Shown: positions 45,680-54,758, numbered from the stretch's first letter. The stretch is DNA of 64,000 bases from Betaproteobacteria bacterium (GCA_029883975.1 JAOUIL010000005.1:1-64000), one strand, 5' to 3'. Made by a program: numbers and translations. The notes: generated from the sequence alone by a model not told the origin.

Positions 45680-46989
45680 TGCGCGCGATTCGCGTTGGAC
45701 TGCTCGGCATCGGCACGGTCGGCGGCGGCACCTGGGACGTCCTCAACCGCAACGCCGGCGAGATCCGGCGCCGCGCCGGGCGCGCCATCCGCATCGCGCG
45801 CGTGGCCGACAAGGACGTGAACAAGGCGCGGCGCCTGGTGGACGGCAAGGCGGTCCTGCACAAGGACGCCTGGGAAGTGGTGCGCGCGCCCGACATCGAC
45901 ATCGTCATCGAGCTGATCGGCGGCACCGGCATCGCCAGGGACCTGGTGCTCGAGGCGATCGCCCAAGGCAAGCACGTGGTGACCGCCAACAAGGCGCTGC
46001 TGGCCAAGCACGGCAACCGCATCTTCGCCGCCGCGCAGAAGAAGGACGTGATGGTGGCGTTCGAGGCCTCGGTGGGCGGCGGCATCCCGATCATCAAAGC
46101 GCTGCGCGAGGGCCTGGCGGCCAACCGCATCGAGTGGATCGCCGGCATCATCAACGGCACCTCCAACTTCATCCTCTCGGAGATGCGCGACAAGGGGCTG
46201 TCGTTCGCGCAGGTGCTGGCCGAGGCGCAGGCGCGCGGCTACGCCGAGGCCGACCCGACGTTCGACATCGAGGGCGTGGACGCCGCGCACAAGCTCACCA
46301 TCCTCTCGGCGCTCGCGTTCGGCATCCCGATGCAGTTCGGCAAGGCCTACACCGAGGGCATCTCGAAGCTCACGCAGGCCGACATCGGCTATGCCGAGGA
46401 GCTCGGCTACCGCATCAAGCTGCTCGGCATCACGCGCCGCGCGCCGCGCGGCATCGAGCTGCGCGTGCACCCGACGCTCGTGCCGGCGCGGCGCCTGATC
46501 GCCAACGTCGAGGGGGTGATGAACGCGATCCTCGTCAAGGGCGACGCGGTGGGCGCGACCCTGTACTACGGCGCGGGCGCCGGCAGCCAGCCGACGGCGA
46601 GCGCGGTGGTCGCCGACCTGGTGGACGTGACGCGCCTGATCACCGCGGACCCGGAGCACCGCGTGCCGCACCTCGCCTTCCAGCCCGACCAGCTCTCGGC
46701 GACGCCGATCCTGCCGATGGGCGAGGTCGAGACCTGCTGCTACCTGCGCATGCGCGTGCTGGACAAGCCCGGCGTGCTGGCGCGCATCACGCGCATCCTC
46801 GCCGACTCGCGCATCTCGATCGACGCCATGGTGCAGAAGGAGCCCGGCGAGGGCGAGCAGCGCGTGGACATCGTCATGCTCACGCACCTCGCGCTGGAGA
46901 AGAACGTGGACAAGGCGATCGCGCGCATCGAGCGCCTGCCGACCGTGGTCGGCAAGGTGACGCGCATCCGGCTGGAGGCCCTGCTGTGA
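45679..46989 (+). CDS. hom: Homoserine dehydrogenase
   Basis: The 436-residue NAD(P)-dependent enzyme reduces aspartate semialdehyde to homoserine. The Rossmann start V-G-L-L-G-I-G-T-V-G-G-G-T, the V-V-T-A-N-K-A-L-L-A motif, and the G-I-I-N-G-T-S-N-F-I-L-S-E-M catalytic stretch near residue 155 are clear. A C-terminal ACT domain (about 355-430) suggests feedback by threonine. The start overlaps the alaC stop; the longer upstream frame lies in alaC. Confidence 0.95.
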   Translation: MRAIRVGLLGIGTVGGGTWDVLNRNAGEIRRRAGRAIRIARVADKDVNKARRLVDGKAVLHKDAWEVVRAPDIDIVIELIGGTGIARDLVLEAIAQGKHVVTANKALLAKHGNRIFAAAQKKDVMVAFEASVGGGIPIIKALREGLAANRIEWIAGIINGTSNFILSEMRDKGLSFAQVLAEAQARGYAEADPTFDIEGVDAAHKLTILSALAFGIPMQFGKAYTEGISKLTQADIGYAEELGYRIKLLGITRRAPRGIELRVHPTLVPARRLIANVEGVMNAILVKGDAVGATLYYGAGAGSQPTASAVVADLVDVTRLITADPEHRVPHLAFQPDQLSATPILPMGEVETCCYLRMRVLDKPGVLARITRILADSRISIDAMVQKEPGEGEQRVDIVMLTHLALEKNVDKAIARIERLPTVVGKVTRIRLEALL

Positions 46990-47183
46990 CGAGGGCGCTC
47001 GCGCTGCTGCTGGCGCTCGCGCTAGCGCCCGCCTGGGCGCAGGCGCCCGCGCAGAAGAAGCCCAAGGCCGCCCCGCCGAAGGCACACAAGGCGAAGCCGG
47101 CGCACAAGGCGCATGCCAAGCCGAGCCCGGAGCAGATCCGGCAGTTCAACGACCTGCAGAAGAAGCAGGGCGCGACGCCTTAG
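46986..47183 (+). CDS. Small secreted Lys/Ala/His-rich protein between hom and thrC
   Basis: The 65-residue protein starts at a GTG overlapping the hom stop (GTGA). A signal peptide (L-A-L-L-L-A-L-A-L-A-P-A-W-A-Q-A) is followed by a strongly basic repeat-like region, K-K-P-K-A-A-P-P-K-A-H-K-A-K-P-A-H-K-A-H, and a short C-terminal helix with P-S-P-E-Q-I-R-Q-F-N-D. The middle recalls histone H1-like tails. I do not recognise the family. Its coupling to hom suggests it is a real gene. Role unknown. Confidence 0.62.
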   Translation: MTRALALLLALALAPAWAQAPAQKKPKAAPPKAHKAKPAHKAHAKPSPEQIRQFNDLQKKQGATP

Positions 47184-47187
47184 CCGC

Positions 47188-48561
47188 TTGCGATACCTCA
47201 GCACCCGCGGCGGCGCCACGCCGCAGCGCTTTACCGACATCCTGCTGGAAGGCCTCGCGCCCGACGGCGGGCTGTACGTGCCCGAGCGCTATCCGCGCGC
47301 CGACCTCGCCGCCTGGCGCGCGCTCTCGTACCCGCGGCTCGCGGCCGCGGTGCTCGCGCCGTTCATGGACGACGTGCCGGGGCTCGACGCGCTGGTCGCG
47401 CGCACCTACACCCGCGCCGCGTTCGGCAGCGAAGAGATCGTGCCGCTGAAGACGCTGGAGCCGGGCCTGCACCTGCTCGGCCTTTCCCAGGGACCGACGC
47501 TCGCCTTCAAGGACCTCGCGCTGCAGCTGCTCGGCGAGCTGTTCGAGCAGGTGCTCGCTGCGCGCGGGGCGACGCTCAACATCCTCGGCGCGACCTCGGG
47601 CGACACCGGCTCGGCCGCCGAGCACGCCATGCGCGCCCGCCGGCGCATCGCGGTGTTCATGCTCTCGCCGCACGGCCGCATGAGCGCCTTCCAGGCGGCG
47701 CAGATGTACGCGCTGCGGGACGCGAACATCCACAACCTGGCGGTGCGCGGCACGTTCGACGACTGCCAGGACCTGGTCAAGCTGGTGAACGCCGACGCCG
47801 CCTTCAAGGCGCGCTGGCGCATCGGCGCGGTGAACTCCATCAACTGGGCGCGCGTCGCCGCGCAGGTGGTGTACTACTTCTGCGGTTACTTCCGCGCGAC
47901 GCGAAGCGACGCCGAGCGCGTGGCCTTCGCGGTGCCCTCCGGCAATTTCGGCAACATCCTCGCCGGCTACGTCGCGCGCGAGATGGGCCTGCCGGTCGAG
48001 CGGCTGATCCTCGCCACCAACGAGAACGACGTGCTCGACGAGTACTTCCGCACCGGGTGCTACCGCGTGCGCCGCGCGGCGCGGGCGACCTCCAGCCCGT
48101 CGATGGACATCTCCAAGGCCTCCAACTTCGAGCGCTACGCCTTCGATCTCGCCGGGCGCGATGCCGCGCGCGTGCGCGCGCTGTGGGCCGAGCTGGAGGA
48201 GACGGGCGAGTTCCGCCTGCCGCCCGGGCCGGGCTTCGCCTCGGGCCTGTCCACGCACGCCGACCGGCTGGCGACCATCCGCATGGTGCATGCGAAGTAC
48301 GGCGTCACCATCGACCCGCACACCGCCGACGGCGTGAAGGTGGGGCTCGCGCACCGCCCGCCCGGGGTGCCGCTGATCTGCATGGAGACCGCGCTGCCGG
48401 CCAAGTTCGCCGCCACGATCCGCGAGGCGCTCGGCCGGGAGCCGGCGCGGCCCGCCGGGTTCGAGGACCTGGAAAAGCGCCCGCAGCGGGTCGAGGTGAT
48501 CGACCCGGATGCCGAAGAGGTCCGGCGCGCCATCGAGCGGTACGGCGTGGCTCAGGCGTAG
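47188..48561 (+). CDS. thrC: Threonine synthase
   Basis: The 457-residue PLP-dependent enzyme converts O-phosphohomoserine to threonine. The start R-Y-L-S-T-R-G-G-A-T-P-Q, the PLP lysine K108 in T-L-A-F-K-D-L-A-L-Q, and G-A-T-S-G-D-T-G-S-A-A are intact; E-N-D-V-L and S-S-P-S-M-D-I-S are also conserved. The length suits the type II (longer) enzyme. The start is a TTG four bases after the small basic gene; no ATG or GTG is well placed. The 3' end overlaps that of the malic enzyme gene by ten bases. Confidence 0.94.
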   Translation: MRYLSTRGGATPQRFTDILLEGLAPDGGLYVPERYPRADLAAWRALSYPRLAAAVLAPFMDDVPGLDALVARTYTRAAFGSEEIVPLKTLEPGLHLLGLSQGPTLAFKDLALQLLGELFEQVLAARGATLNILGATSGDTGSAAEHAMRARRRIAVFMLSPHGRMSAFQAAQMYALRDANIHNLAVRGTFDDCQDLVKLVNADAAFKARWRIGAVNSINWARVAAQVVYYFCGYFRATRSDAERVAFAVPSGNFGNILAGYVAREMGLPVERLILATNENDVLDEYFRTGCYRVRRAARATSSPSMDISKASNFERYAFDLAGRDAARVRALWAELEETGEFRLPPGPGFASGLSTHADRLATIRMVHAKYGVTIDPHTADGVKVGLAHRPPGVPLICMETALPAKFAATIREALGREPARPAGFEDLEKRPQRVEVIDPDAEEVRRAIERYGVAQA

Positions 48562-50195
48562 CGCGGGTAGGCCGGCTCGTACATCTGCGAGCGGATGTAA
48601 GCGAGCACGTTCGCCGGCTTGCGCCGCGCGGTGAGACGGCGCGCGTAGGCCACGCCGGCCACGGCGGCCGCGATGTGCGCCGAGACGGGTCGGATGCGCG
48701 CAAGCGCCGGATACAGGCTGCCCTGCTCGAGGTCTGCTTTGGTCGTCTGGCGCGCGAGCGCGCGCGCCGCGGCGAGGAACATCTCGTCGGTGACGTGCCG
48801 GGCTCGGCTGGCAATCACGCCCAGGCCGACGCCGGGAAAGATGTAGGAGTTGTTGCCCTGGCGCGGCACGAACACGCGGCCCTCGAGCGTCACCGGGTCG
48901 AACGGGCTGCCGCAGGCAAAGAGCGCGCGGCCGCCCGACCAGCGGTACGCCTGCTCGGCGGTGCATTCCGACTTCGAGGTGGGATTCGACAGCGCGAACA
49001 CGATCGGCCGCGGGTGGTGGCGCGCCATCGCCTCGACGACAGCCTGGGTGAAGGTGCCGCCGACTGCCGCCACGCCGATGATCGCGGTGGGCTTGAGTGC
49101 CTCCACCGCGGCGGCGAAGTCGGCGACGCCAGCGTGCTCGTGCGCATAAGGCCGCTTGTGACCGGCCAGATCGGCACGGCCCGCGACCACCAGGCCGCGC
49201 GAGTCGAACAGCCAGCAGCGGCGTCGCGCCTCGCTTGCGGCCAGGCCGTCCTCCGCGAGCGCGGCCACCACCAGGTCGCAGATCCCGGTCGCCGCCTCGC
49301 CCGCGCCGAGGCACAGGATGCGCTGCTCGCCGAGCGCGCCGCCCGTGACGCGCAGCGCGGACATCAGGCCGGCCAGCACCACCGACGCGGTGCCCTGGAT
49401 GTCGTCGTTGAAGGTGCAGATGCGCTCGCGGTACCGTTGCAGCAGGCGGAAGGCGTTGGTGTTGGCGAAATCCTCGAACTGGATCAGCGCGCCCGGGAAC
49501 ACCTTCTGCACCGCCATGACGAATTCCTCGACCAGCGCATCGTAGCGCGCGCCGCGCAGGCGCTTCTGCCGCAGGCCGATGTAGAACGGGTCCTTGCGCA
49601 AGGCCTCGTTGTCCGTGCCGACGTCGAGCACCACGGGCAGGCAGCGCCGCGGATGCACCCCGGCGCAGCCGGTATAGAGGGAAAGCTTGCCCACCGGGAT
49701 GCCCATGCCGTTCGCGCCCAGGTCGCCCAGGCCGAGGATGCGCTCGCCGTCGGTGACCACGATGATGCCGATGTCGCGGTGCGGCCAGTTGCCGAGCACC
49801 CTGGCGATGCGGCCGCGGTCGTTGGCGCCGATGAACAGGCCGCGCGGCCGCTGGAAGATGTTGCCGAACTCCTGGCAGGCGAGGCCGACGGTCGGCGTGT
49901 AGATGAGCGGCATGATCTCGTCGGGGTGCTCGCCGACGACGCGGAAGAACAGCGCCTCGTTGCGGTCGTGCAGCGCGTTGAGGTCGATGAACTTCTCCAG
50001 CGGGCTCGGCAGGCCGCGCAGGTGCGCGAGGCTGCGCTGCATCTGCTCCTGCTGCGTATGCACGTGCGCCGGCAGCAGCCCGCGCAGGCCGAGCCGGTCG
50101 CGCTCGCGCTGCGTGAAGGCTGTGCCCTTGTTGTAGAGCGGGTCGCGCAGCAGCGCGATGCCGCGTCGGCCGGCCGGCAGCGAGGCTTTCTTCAT
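48552..50195 (-). CDS. NAD-type malic enzyme
   Basis: The 547-residue enzyme decarboxylates malate to pyruvate with NAD(P)+. The motifs Y-T-P-T-V-G-L-A-C-Q-E-F (active-site tyrosine), V-V-T-D-G-E-R-I-L-G-L-G-D-L-G, F-N-D-D-I-Q-G-T-A and G-A-G-E-A-A-T-G-I identify the long-form family like E. coli MaeA. The ATG at 50195 overlaps the stop of the FAD/Fe-S gene by four bases (ATGA), so it is the last gene of the 2-oxoacid oxidoreductase operon. Pyruvate from this enzyme is a likely substrate of that complex. It ends convergently with thrC. Confidence 0.93.
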   Translation of the reverse strand: MKKASLPAGRRGIALLRDPLYNKGTAFTQRERDRLGLRGLLPAHVHTQQEQMQRSLAHLRGLPSPLEKFIDLNALHDRNEALFFRVVGEHPDEIMPLIYTPTVGLACQEFGNIFQRPRGLFIGANDRGRIARVLGNWPHRDIGIIVVTDGERILGLGDLGANGMGIPVGKLSLYTGCAGVHPRRCLPVVLDVGTDNEALRKDPFYIGLRQKRLRGARYDALVEEFVMAVQKVFPGALIQFEDFANTNAFRLLQRYRERICTFNDDIQGTASVVLAGLMSALRVTGGALGEQRILCLGAGEAATGICDLVVAALAEDGLAASEARRRCWLFDSRGLVVAGRADLAGHKRPYAHEHAGVADFAAAVEALKPTAIIGVAAVGGTFTQAVVEAMARHHPRPIVFALSNPTSKSECTAEQAYRWSGGRALFACGSPFDPVTLEGRVFVPRQGNNSYIFPGVGLGVIASRARHVTDEMFLAAARALARQTTKADLEQGSLYPALARIRPVSAHIAAAVAGVAYARRLTARRKPANVLAYIRSQMYEPAYPRYA

Positions 50196-51817
50196 ATCTC
50201 CTCGGGGATCATCTTGATCGCGCCGCAGGGGCATTCGGCGACGCAGATGCCGCAGCCCTTGCAATAGTCGTAGTTGAACTGGAAGCGCTTGCCCGGTCCC
50301 AGCTTGATCACGGCGTTGTCCGGGCACACGCCGTAGCAGTTGTCGCACTCGAAGCAGTTGCCGCAGGACAGGCAGCGGCGCGCCTCATACAGCGCGTTGG
50401 TCTCGTCCAGGCCGTTCACCACCTCGTCGAAGGTGGATTGCCGCCGCACGACGTCGAGCACCGGGCGCACCGTCTTCGGCGCGTCCGCGTAGTACCAGGG
50501 GTTGAGCCGCTCGAAGGTCGCCGGCTCGTGCCTGGGCGGCGGGGCGTAGCGCGCGCCGCGCAGCCAGGCGTCGATGTGGCGCGCCGCCTTCTTGCCGTGG
50601 CCGACGGCCACGGTGACCGTGCGCTCGGCGGGCACCATGTCGCCGCCGGCGAAGATCCCCGCGCTGCCGGTCATCATGTCAGGGCCGACACGCACCACGC
50701 CGTCTTTCACCTCCAGCCCCGGCACGCCGTCAATCAGGGAAAGGTCGACGTCCTGGCCGAGCGCGAGCACCACCGAGTCGGCGGCGAGCGTCTCGAACTC
50801 GCCCGTCGGCTGCGGGCTGCCGTCGGCATCGAGCACCATCTTCTCCACCGTGATCGAGGACGCGGCGGCCTGCCTGATGGTCGAGAGCCACCTGATCAGC
50901 ACGCCTTCCTGCAGCGCTTCCTCGACCTCGAAGTCGTGCGCGGGCATCTTCTCGCGCGTGCGCCGGTAGACGATGATCGCTTCCTCGGCGCCGAGGCGCT
51001 TGGCGGTGCGCGCCACGTCGATCGCGGTGTTGCCCCCGCCGTACACCACCACGCGGCGACCGAGCAGCGGCTTGTCGGCGCCCTCCATCGAGCGCAGCAC
51101 CGACAGCGCATCGAGGATCTTCGCCGCGCTGCCGGCGGGGATGTAGGCGCGCTTGGCGATGTGCGCGCCGACCGCGAGGAATGCGGCGTCGAACGCGCCC
51201 GCGCGCATCGTCTCGCGGATGTCCGAGACCTTGGCGTTGAGCCGCAGCTCGACGCCGAGGCCGACAATGCGCCGCACCTCGGCTTCGAGCACCTCGCGCG
51301 GCAGGCGGTACTTCGGGATGCCGAAGCGCATCATGCCGCCGGCCACCGGGCCCGCCTCGTGGATGGACACCGCGTGGCCGAGGCGGGCGAGATGGTAGGC
51401 GGCCGACAGGCCGGAGGGGCCGGCGCCGACCACCAGCACGCGCTTGCCCGATGCCGGGGCCGGCGCGGTGAGTCGCCAGCCGTGGCGGATCGCCTCGTCG
51501 CCGAGGAAGCGCTCGACCGAGTTGATGCCCACAGCGGCATCGAGGTGCGCGCGGTTGCACGAGGTCTCGCACGGGTGGTAGCAGACGCGCCCCATGACCG
51601 CGGGCAGCGGGTTGTCCTGCGTGAGCAGCCGCCAGGCCGCCTCGTAGTCCCCCGATTCGGCGTGATACAGCCAGCCCTGGATGTTCTCGCCGGCGGGGCA
51701 GGCGTGGTTGCATGGCGGCAGCCGGTCGACGTACACGGGGCGCGAGGTGCGCCAGGTGCCGGTGTGGTTGGCGAGGCTCGAGCCGGGATCGAGCGTGATG
51801 GCGAAAGGCTTGCGCAT
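50192..51817 (-). CDS. GltD-like FAD/Fe-S subunit with fused ferredoxin, of a 2-oxoacid oxidoreductase
   Basis: The 541-residue protein combines four parts. The N-terminal 4Fe-4S region (C-N-H-A-C-P, then C-Y-H-P-C-E-T-S-C) is typical of glutamate-synthase small subunits. A FAD-binding G-A-G-P-S-G-L-S follows near 130, and an NAD(P)-binding G-G-G-N-T-A-I-D near 270. A C-terminal double cluster domain (C-L-S-C-G-N-C-F-E-C-D-N-C and C-K-G-C-G-I-C-V-A-E-C) ends it. It should pass electrons between the complex and NAD(P)H. PadH of phenylglyoxylate dehydrogenase is the best comparison I know. It starts three bases after the beta gene. Confidence 0.88.
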   Translation of the reverse strand: MRKPFAITLDPGSSLANHTGTWRTSRPVYVDRLPPCNHACPAGENIQGWLYHAESGDYEAAWRLLTQDNPLPAVMGRVCYHPCETSCNRAHLDAAVGINSVERFLGDEAIRHGWRLTAPAPASGKRVLVVGAGPSGLSAAYHLARLGHAVSIHEAGPVAGGMMRFGIPKYRLPREVLEAEVRRIVGLGVELRLNAKVSDIRETMRAGAFDAAFLAVGAHIAKRAYIPAGSAAKILDALSVLRSMEGADKPLLGRRVVVYGGGNTAIDVARTAKRLGAEEAIIVYRRTREKMPAHDFEVEEALQEGVLIRWLSTIRQAAASSITVEKMVLDADGSPQPTGEFETLAADSVVLALGQDVDLSLIDGVPGLEVKDGVVRVGPDMMTGSAGIFAGGDMVPAERTVTVAVGHGKKAARHIDAWLRGARYAPPPRHEPATFERLNPWYYADAPKTVRPVLDVVRRQSTFDEVVNGLDETNALYEARRCLSCGNCFECDNCYGVCPDNAVIKLGPGKRFQFNYDYCKGCGICVAECPCGAIKMIPEEI

Positions 51818-51820
51818 CGT

Positions 51821-52813
51821 TCAGCCGTCCACGAGCCCGTAGCGCCGGATGTTGCGGTCGGCGATTTCCTGGATGCGCGCGATCAGGTCGGCGCGCGGCG
51901 CCTTGCCGAACAGGTGCGCGAAGCGCTTCTGCGGCCTCAGGTACTCCTCGACCGGCAGCTGCCGGCGGATCTTCGACACCGAAACCACCTCGCCGCGCTC
52001 GGCCTCGAACACCGGGAACACCCCGGTTTCCTTCGCCAGACGCGCGATGCGGATCGTGTCGTGCGCCGCGTGCCCCCAGCCCAGCGGGCAGGGCACGAAG
52101 ATGTGCAGGTAGCGCGCGCCGCGGAACTCCATCGCGCGCCGCACCTTGGCCTCCAGGTCGCGCAGCTCGGCGACGGTCGCCGTCGCCACGTACGGGATGC
52201 CGTGCGCCATGGCGATCGCCGGCAGGTCCTTGCCTTGCCCGAACACGTTGCCCGGCGGCTCGCCGACCGCCATCGTCGTCGCCGTGCGCGCTGCCGCGGG
52301 CGTGGCCGAGGAGCGCTGCACGCCGGTGTTCATGTAGGCGCCGTTGTCGTAGCACAGGTAGAGCACGTCGTCGTTGCGCTCGAACATGCCCGACAGGCAG
52401 CCGAAGCCGATGTCGGTGGTGCCGCCGTCGCCGCCCTGCGCGACGACGCGAATGTCGCTGCGGCCCTTGACGCGCATCGCGGCAGCGATGCCGGTGGCCA
52501 CCGCGGCGGTGTTGCCGAACAGCGAGTGTATCCACGGCACCTGCCACGAGGTCTCCGGATAGGGAGTGGAAAACACCTCCAGGCAGCCGGTGGCATTGGC
52601 GGCGATCAGGCGCTTGCCGGTGGCTTCCATCGCGGCGTCGATCGCGTAGCGCGCGCCGAGCGCCTCGCCGCAGCCCTGGCAGGCGCGGTGCCCGGAGTTG
52701 ATCGAGTTGGTGCGCCGCATGTTCGCCTGCACCGAGCGCTCCTCGGCGGCCAGCAGGCGGTTGCCGACCGTGAAGGTGCCCGTCTGGTAGAACTTGACCG
52801 GCTGAAAGCTCAT
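51821..52813 (-). CDS. 2-oxoacid oxidoreductase beta subunit (TPP-binding)
   Basis: The 330-residue protein holds thiamine pyrophosphate and part of the 4Fe-4S site. The N-terminal C-Q-G-C-G-E-A-L-G motif is shared with pyruvate:ferredoxin oxidoreductase beta subunits. G-D-G-G-T-T-D-I-G-F, followed by Y-D-N-G-A-Y-M-N-T-G, is the TPP/Mg2+ site. The substrate may be pyruvate, phenylglyoxylate or another 2-oxoacid; sequence alone does not settle it. It follows the alpha gene by 16 bases and is followed closely by the FAD/Fe-S gene. Confidence 0.9.
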   Translation of the reverse strand: MSFQPVKFYQTGTFTVGNRLLAAEERSVQANMRRTNSINSGHRACQGCGEALGARYAIDAAMEATGKRLIAANATGCLEVFSTPYPETSWQVPWIHSLFGNTAAVATGIAAAMRVKGRSDIRVVAQGGDGGTTDIGFGCLSGMFERNDDVLYLCYDNGAYMNTGVQRSSATPAAARTATTMAVGEPPGNVFGQGKDLPAIAMAHGIPYVATATVAELRDLEAKVRRAMEFRGARYLHIFVPCPLGWGHAAHDTIRIARLAKETGVFPVFEAERGEVVSVSKIRRQLPVEEYLRPQKRFAHLFGKAPRADLIARIQEIADRNIRRYGLVDG

Positions 52814-52829
52814 CGCGCGCGCCTTGCGT

Positions 52830-54080
52830 CTAGATGCGCGCGGCGACCACGCCGAGGTCGCGCAGCATGCCTTCGGCGATCGGGCCCGAGCGCCGCTGCT
52901 CGCGCTCGCGCGCAAGCGCGCGCTCGACCAGCGCGCCGTCGAGGTCGAGGAAGCTGAGCGGCTCGAGCGTGCCGGCGAGCGCGGCGGCGAACACGCGCGC
53001 CAGCGACGCGCGCGTGATGGAGCGCCCGCCGAGGCCGGCGATCACCGCGTGCACCGCATCCGCGCTGCCGCCGTACGACGTGCGCACGTTGGAGGTGACG
53101 ATGCCGCCCAGGCCCACCGCCAGGCTCTTCTCGATCACCACGACGCGCGTGGCGTGCGCCAGCGCCGCGCGCACCGCGGCGAGCGGCCAGGGCCGGAAGC
53201 AGGTGATGCCGAGCACGCCGATCTTCACGCCGTCGCGGCGCATCTCGTCGATCGTGTCCTTGATCGTGCCGAGCACCGAGCCCAGCGCGACGACGATCGT
53301 GTCGGCATCCTCGGTGCGGTAGCTGTGCAGCAGGCCGCCGCTGTCGCGCCCGAAGGCGCGCCGGAACTCGTCCGCCCAGCCCGGGATCAGCTCGAGCGCG
53401 CGCATCTGCTTGGCGTGCGCCAGGTAGCGCACCTCCATGAAGGCCTCGGGGCCGACCATCGCGCCGATCGACACCGGCTCGGCGGGATCGAGCACCTGCC
53501 GTGGCTCGAACGGCGGCAGCCAGGCGTCCACCTGTTCCTGCGTCGGCAGGTCCACGCGCTCGTAGGCGTGCGTGAGGATGAAGCCGTCCATGCATACCAT
53601 CACCGGCAGCGACAGCTCCTCGCCGAGGCGGAACGCCTGGATGTGCAGGTCGAGGGCCTCCTGGTTGTTCTCCGCGAACAGCTGGATCCAGCCGCAGTCG
53701 CGCTGGCTCATGGCGTCGGTGTGGTCATTCCAGATGTTGATCGGCGCGCCGATCGCGCGGTTGGCGACCGTCATCACGATCGGCAACCCCAGGCCGGAGG
53801 CGTTGAATACCGCCTCGGCCATGTACAGCAGCCCCTGGCTCGCGGTGGCGGTGTAGGCGCGCGCCCCGGCGGCCGCGGCCCCGATCGCGACCGACATGGC
53901 GGCGAACTCGGACTCGACGTTGATGAACTCGCAGCGCGCGAGCGCGCCCGACTTCACCATCTCGCCCAGCCCTTCGACGATGTGCGTCTGCGGGGAGATC
54001 GGGTACGCGCAGATCACCTCCGGGCGGCACAGGGCGACGGCCTGCGCGACGGCTTGCGAGCCTTCAATCTGCTTGAGCAT
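52830..54080 (-). CDS. 2-oxoacid oxidoreductase alpha subunit (pyrimidine-binding/CoA)
   Basis: The 416-residue protein matches the PorA/PadG family. It contains G-S-Q-A-V-A-Q-A-V near the start, C-A-Y-P-I-S-P-Q-T-H, E-S-E-F-A-A-M-S-V-A-I-G-A and T-A-T-A-S-Q-G-L-L-Y-M. The C-terminal ~150 residues form domain II with V-V-I-E-K-S-L-A-V-G-L-G-G, which contributes to CoA binding. The ATG at 54080 lies inside the end of the gamma gene (17-base overlap), so they are coupled. Confidence 0.9.
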   Translation of the reverse strand: MLKQIEGSQAVAQAVALCRPEVICAYPISPQTHIVEGLGEMVKSGALARCEFINVESEFAAMSVAIGAAAAGARAYTATASQGLLYMAEAVFNASGLGLPIVMTVANRAIGAPINIWNDHTDAMSQRDCGWIQLFAENNQEALDLHIQAFRLGEELSLPVMVCMDGFILTHAYERVDLPTQEQVDAWLPPFEPRQVLDPAEPVSIGAMVGPEAFMEVRYLAHAKQMRALELIPGWADEFRRAFGRDSGGLLHSYRTEDADTIVVALGSVLGTIKDTIDEMRRDGVKIGVLGITCFRPWPLAAVRAALAHATRVVVIEKSLAVGLGGIVTSNVRTSYGGSADAVHAVIAGLGGRSITRASLARVFAAALAGTLEPLSFLDLDGALVERALAREREQRRSGPIAEGMLRDLGVVAARI

Positions 54081-54654
54081 GGCTGGCCTCGCGCATTTCG
54101 TTGCGCACGTATTCGTAGGCGGCACGCGCGGCCGCCACGTTGCCCTCGGCAACGTCGCCCCCGAACTTCTCGCGGACTGCCGCCGCCACCGAATCGAGCG
54201 AGATGCGGCCCGACACCGCGGCGAATCCCCCCAGCAGCGCGACGTTCGGCACGGGCCTGCCCACGTGCTGCAGCGCAAGCTCGGTCGCCGGCACGGTGCA
54301 CAGGCGCTCGGCGCGCAGCGTGCGCGCGAGCTCGCCCACGCCGATCGCCTCGAAGGTGCGCGAGGTGTTGATCAGCACATAGCCGTCGCGCGCCAGGCCG
54401 CCGAACACGTCAACCTGGTGCAGCAGCGTCGGGTCCTGGATGATCAGGGCGTCGGGCTCGCGCACCGGCTCGCGCAGGCGGATCTCCTTGTCGTCGATGC
54501 GGCAGAAGGCCACTACCGGCGCGCCGGTGCGCTCGGAGCCGAAGCTGGGAAAGGCCTGCGCGTGCCGGCCCTCGAGGAACGCGGCGATGGAGAGCATCTC
54601 CGCCGCCGTCACGACACCCTGTCCGCCGCGGCCGTGGATGCGCACCTGGAACAT
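54064..54654 (-). CDS. 2-oxoacid oxidoreductase gamma subunit
   Basis: The 196-residue protein has the gamma-subunit pattern I-H-G-R-G-G-Q-G-V-V-T-A-A-E-M-L and F-P-S-F-G-S-E-R-T-G-A-P-V. It is the first gene of the operon. The frame is open upstream, but the ATG at 54654 gives the standard start. No ribosome site is present; a CAGAAT (-10-like) ends six bases before, and an FNR-type box is centred 40.5 bases upstream. The mRNA is probably leaderless and regulated by the Crp/Fnr protein. Confidence 0.9.
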   Translation of the reverse strand: MFQVRIHGRGGQGVVTAAEMLSIAAFLEGRHAQAFPSFGSERTGAPVVAFCRIDDKEIRLREPVREPDALIIQDPTLLHQVDVFGGLARDGYVLINTSRTFEAIGVGELARTLRAERLCTVPATELALQHVGRPVPNVALLGGFAAVSGRISLDSVAAAVREKFGGDVAEGNVAAARAAYEYVRNEMREASHAQAD

Positions 54655-54660
54655 GGGGGG

Positions 54661-54701
54661 ATTCTGGCGAAACCGGCGGGACGTCCGTTGACATGCATCA
54701 A
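54661..54701 (-). promoter_or_regulatory. FNR-type promoter of the 2-oxoacid oxidoreductase operon
   Basis: TTGAC-ATGC-ATCAA at 54688-54701 fits the FNR box TTGAY-N4-RTCAA. On the minus strand, a 21-base gap separates it from CAGAAT (54666-54661), then six bases reach the gamma ATG. A start at the ATG would put the box at -40.5, the usual position for class II activation. The same geometry is found for the Crp/Fnr gene. Confidence 0.72.
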
Positions 54702-54738
54702 ATCGGCGCGTGCGCAGGCCGCAGGAGGGGGATTCGGC

Positions 54739-54744
54739 TATATT
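54739..54744 (+). promoter_or_regulatory. -10-like element of the DUF2237 gene
   Basis: TATATT ends 14 bases before the ATG at 54759, predicting a leader of about seven bases. The FNR-type box at 54688-54701 lies upstream, but its distance (37 bases to the -10) does not fit class II activation of this gene. Confidence 0.4.
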
Positions 54745-54758
54745 GCGGCGCACAGACG

